This document shows positions 5,370-6,577 of a stretch of DNA of 6,577 nucleotides, piece by piece. Numbering within the stretch: the stretch's first letter is position 1; every line of letters starts with the position of its first letter. Below the pieces are notes generated by a model. It searched no databases. It was not told the DNA's origin and saw only the letters and a list, made by a program, of their open reading frames with translations. This DNA comes from a bacterium (GTDB taxonomy: Bacteria > UBA9089 > CG2-30-40-21). Both the position numbers and the translations under genes were made by a program. Where the stretch lies: assembly GCA_030018795.1 (NCBI GenBank), contig JASEHA010000134.1, positions 1-6,577 of the forward strand. Direction: 5' to 3'.

Positions 5370-6196
5370 TCTATTCCCCCCTTGATTCCCAGCACATCCA
5401 TCATATTGTATAGCCCTGGTGAGGCATTAGCTGCAAACCTTGCTGCCCGCAGGGCACCAGAGGCAAAGGTATCCCTGTTCTGGACACGATGAGTTATCTC
5501 CAATCGTTCACCATCTCCAATAAACATAGCTGTATGCTCACCAATAATATCGCCGCCTCTTATGGCAAATATTCCGATTTCATCAGACTTTCTTTGCCCA
5601 GGAGAACCCTGCCTGCCATACACAGCCACCTTGTTCAGATCCCTTTCCAGAGCTTCGGCAATCACCCCAGCTATCTTCAAGGCAGAGCCTGAAGGGGCAT
5701 CAACCTTTTTATGATGATGAGCTTCAAGTATTTCTACCTCATATTCATTGCCAAGTGCTTTAGCTGACAAGGCTGCCAATTTGAAGAGAATATTCATCCC
5801 AAGGCTCATGTTTGCAGAATAAACTATGGGGATAGTCTCGGCTGCTGTGGATAATCTTTCGTTTTGAGATTTATTTAATCCAGTAGTACCAATAACCATT
5901 GGGCAATTGAAAAGGCAGGCTGTTTCAAGATGATTGACTGTTGTCTCTGGTGAGGTAAAATCAATGATGACCAATGAAGAAGAAGCCACTCCTGACACCT
6001 GTGTTTGTCTTAAATCTTGAAGTGCAGCTTCTAAACTTGATTTTAAGATAGTACCATTCCCTATATCTGTACCAAGCAAGGGGTGATCTTTTCGTTCAAT
6101 GCAACCTGCTATCTCCATATCTTCTGCTACAAGAATCTGCTGGACAATGGCTCTGCCCATACGACCCATTGCACCTGTAACAATAACCTTTATCAT
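5366..6196 (-). CDS. dapB: 4-Hydroxy-tetrahydrodipicolinate reductase
   Basis: DapB reduces 4-hydroxy-tetrahydrodipicolinate with NAD(P)H to tetrahydrodipicolinate, the second committed step toward diaminopimelate (cell wall) and lysine. The 276-residue protein has the Rossmann nucleotide loop GAMGRMG (8-14), GTTG (103-106), and the catalytic signature EAHHHKKVDAPSGSA (158-172) with His160 and Lys164 at the places of E. coli His159 and Lys163. Ser171 stands where Thr is usual, a conservative change. GRQG and GEHTAMFIGDGERLEITHR complete the C-terminal substrate domain. Start ATG 6196 has AAGGAGG (6208-6202) five bases upstream. dapA, the usual partner, is not in the window; dapB is instead coupled to ridA downstream and preceded by a small membrane protein gene. 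Confidence 0.97.
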   Translation of the reverse strand: MIKVIVTGAMGRMGRAIVQQILVAEDMEIAGCIERKDHPLLGTDIGNGTILKSSLEAALQDLRQTQVSGVASSSLVIIDFTSPETTVNHLETACLFNCPMVIGTTGLNKSQNERLSTAAETIPIVYSANMSLGMNILFKLAALSAKALGNEYEVEILEAHHHKKVDAPSGSALKIAGVIAEALERDLNKVAVYGRQGSPGQRKSDEIGIFAIRGGDIIGEHTAMFIGDGERLEITHRVQNRDTFASGALRAARFAANASPGLYNMMDVLGIKGGIE

Positions 6197-6232
6197 TATA
6201 GCCTCCTTAAAAAGGGTTCAAGGGGTCGAGGG

Positions 6233-6275
6233 ATGGATTGCAATCAACAGTATTATCTACAATTGGGCAATCCAT
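6233..6275 (-). other. Intercistronic hairpin upstream of dapB
   Basis: ATGGATTGC (6233-6241) and GCAATCCAT (6267-6275) are perfect 9-bp arms. Three further pairs (AAT 6242-6244 with ATT 6262-6264) form past a two-base GG bulge. The stem starts at the stop codon of the small membrane protein gene and ends 24 bases before the dapB ribosome site. No T run follows on the minus strand, so a processing, stability or leader structure is more likely than a terminator. A shorter palindrome, GATTGCAATC (6236-6245), lies inside it. Confidence 0.5.
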
Positions 6276-6484
6276 TAAAATCCTGCCATTACAGAAAGAT
6301 CTACCACACAATTTATCATACAGATAAGCATGCATACCAGCATAGTTAATACTGGAACCTTAACCAAACAAATGACTCGTTCCTTCCTTGCCCAAGACTT
6401 CATTGTCTTTCGATAAACAAAAATAGCCTCGTAACAAGCAAAAAACATGACCAGTCCCATTAAAAGCATATACAGTCTTTCCAT
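6275..6484 (-). CDS. Small two-helix membrane protein, unknown function
   Basis: I do not recognise this 69-residue protein. It has two hydrophobic stretches, about residues 4-24 and 38-66, joined by a strongly basic loop (RKTMKSWARKER, 25-36). By the positive-inside rule the loop should be cytoplasmic, making a helical hairpin. It is rich in Met and has five Cys (17, 39, 51, 55, 59), four of them in the second helix. AAGGAG (6500-6495) lies ten bases before ATG 6484, supporting real translation. It precedes dapB on the same strand by 78 bases, with a hairpin between, so co-transcription is possible but not shown. A chance hydrophobic reading frame cannot be excluded. Confidence 0.55.
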   Translation of the reverse strand: MERLYMLLMGLVMFFACYEAIFVYRKTMKSWARKERVICLVKVPVLTMLVCMLICMINCVVDLSVMAGF

Positions 6485-6550
6485 TTCTAATATTCTCCTT
6501 TTATTTATACTCGATGTTCAAGTTTTTAACCTACGATAGTCAAAAATAGA

Positions 6551-6573
6551 TGAGTGAAACGAAGTTTCACTCA
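6551..6573 (-). terminator. Perfect 10-bp hairpin, likely terminator of a gene to the right
   Basis: TGAGTGAAAC (6551-6560) and GTTTCACTCA (6564-6573) form a perfect stem around a three-base GAA loop. On the minus strand the stem is followed by TCTATTTTT, the arrangement of an intrinsic terminator for a leftward gene lying beyond the window edge. That would separate the small membrane protein gene from what lies upstream, implying a promoter between 6550 and 6485, which I could not identify with confidence. Confidence 0.6.
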
Positions 6574-6577
6574 ATCC

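Noticed and set aside
6197..6274. Lysine riboswitch ahead of dapB
   Set aside because: Only 78 bases are available and none of the conserved riboswitch core is visible.
6083..6349. Plus-strand reading frame of 88 codons
   Set aside because: Overlaps the dapB start and the small membrane protein gene in antisense; low-complexity Tyr/His-rich translation without a ribosome site.
6504..6537. TATAAA and TTGACT on the minus strand as a promoter for the small membrane protein gene
   Set aside because: The two are about 28 bases apart, and the TATAAA would place the transcription start inside the ribosome site; no well-spaced partner was found.

Overview
The window reads as an ordinary chromosomal segment of an AT-rich bacterium. 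Shine-Dalgarno sequences are strong (AAGGAGG or G-rich), start codons are ATG with at least one TTG, and one promoter matches the sigma-70 consensus exactly. Gene content (penicillin-binding transpeptidase, dapB, a NeuB-family sugar acid synthase) points to a walled bacterium with surface nonulosonic acids. The phylum cannot be fixed from the sequence. The REP-like and GGAATGCGG-type repeats recall environmental Gram-negative or candidate-phylum genomes, but that is an impression.

Layout, left to right. (1) 1-~550: the 3' remnant of an IS4/IS1634-type insertion sequence. The transposase is out of frame upstream of about position 50 and enters from outside the window. A compact pair of interlocking inverted repeats (453-489) and a probable element end follow it. 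(2) 633-1037, minus: an unrecognised 134-residue protein downstream of purB, with a weak terminator after it. (3) 1044-1124: a spacer built from 14-bp direct repeats enclosed by a perfect 11-bp inverted repeat, probably the purB terminator. (4) 1125-2423, minus: purB, starting at TTG. (5) 2424-2571: back-to-back promoters. The rightward one is TTGACA-N17-TATAAT and is overlaid by palindromes. (6) 2572-3906, plus: a small membrane-anchored penicillin-binding transpeptidase. (7) 3907-3947: a REP-like palindrome that nearly fills the gap between convergent genes. (8) 6484-3948, minus: a run of same-strand genes, namely a small two-helix membrane protein, dapB, ridA (4-bp overlap with dapB) and neuB. 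(9) 6551-6573: a perfect 10-bp hairpin, probably the terminator of a gene outside the window.

Functionally the window holds housekeeping enzymes: purine synthesis (purB), lysine/diaminopimelate synthesis (dapB), reactive enamine/imine clean-up (ridA), peptidoglycan cross-linking (the transpeptidase) and surface sugar acid synthesis (neuB). I see no defence system, CRISPR array, tRNA, rRNA or evident new multi-gene system. The items most worth checking are non-coding: the interlocking repeats after the transposase, the REP-like element, the repeat-built purB terminator and the palindrome-covered divergent promoter region.
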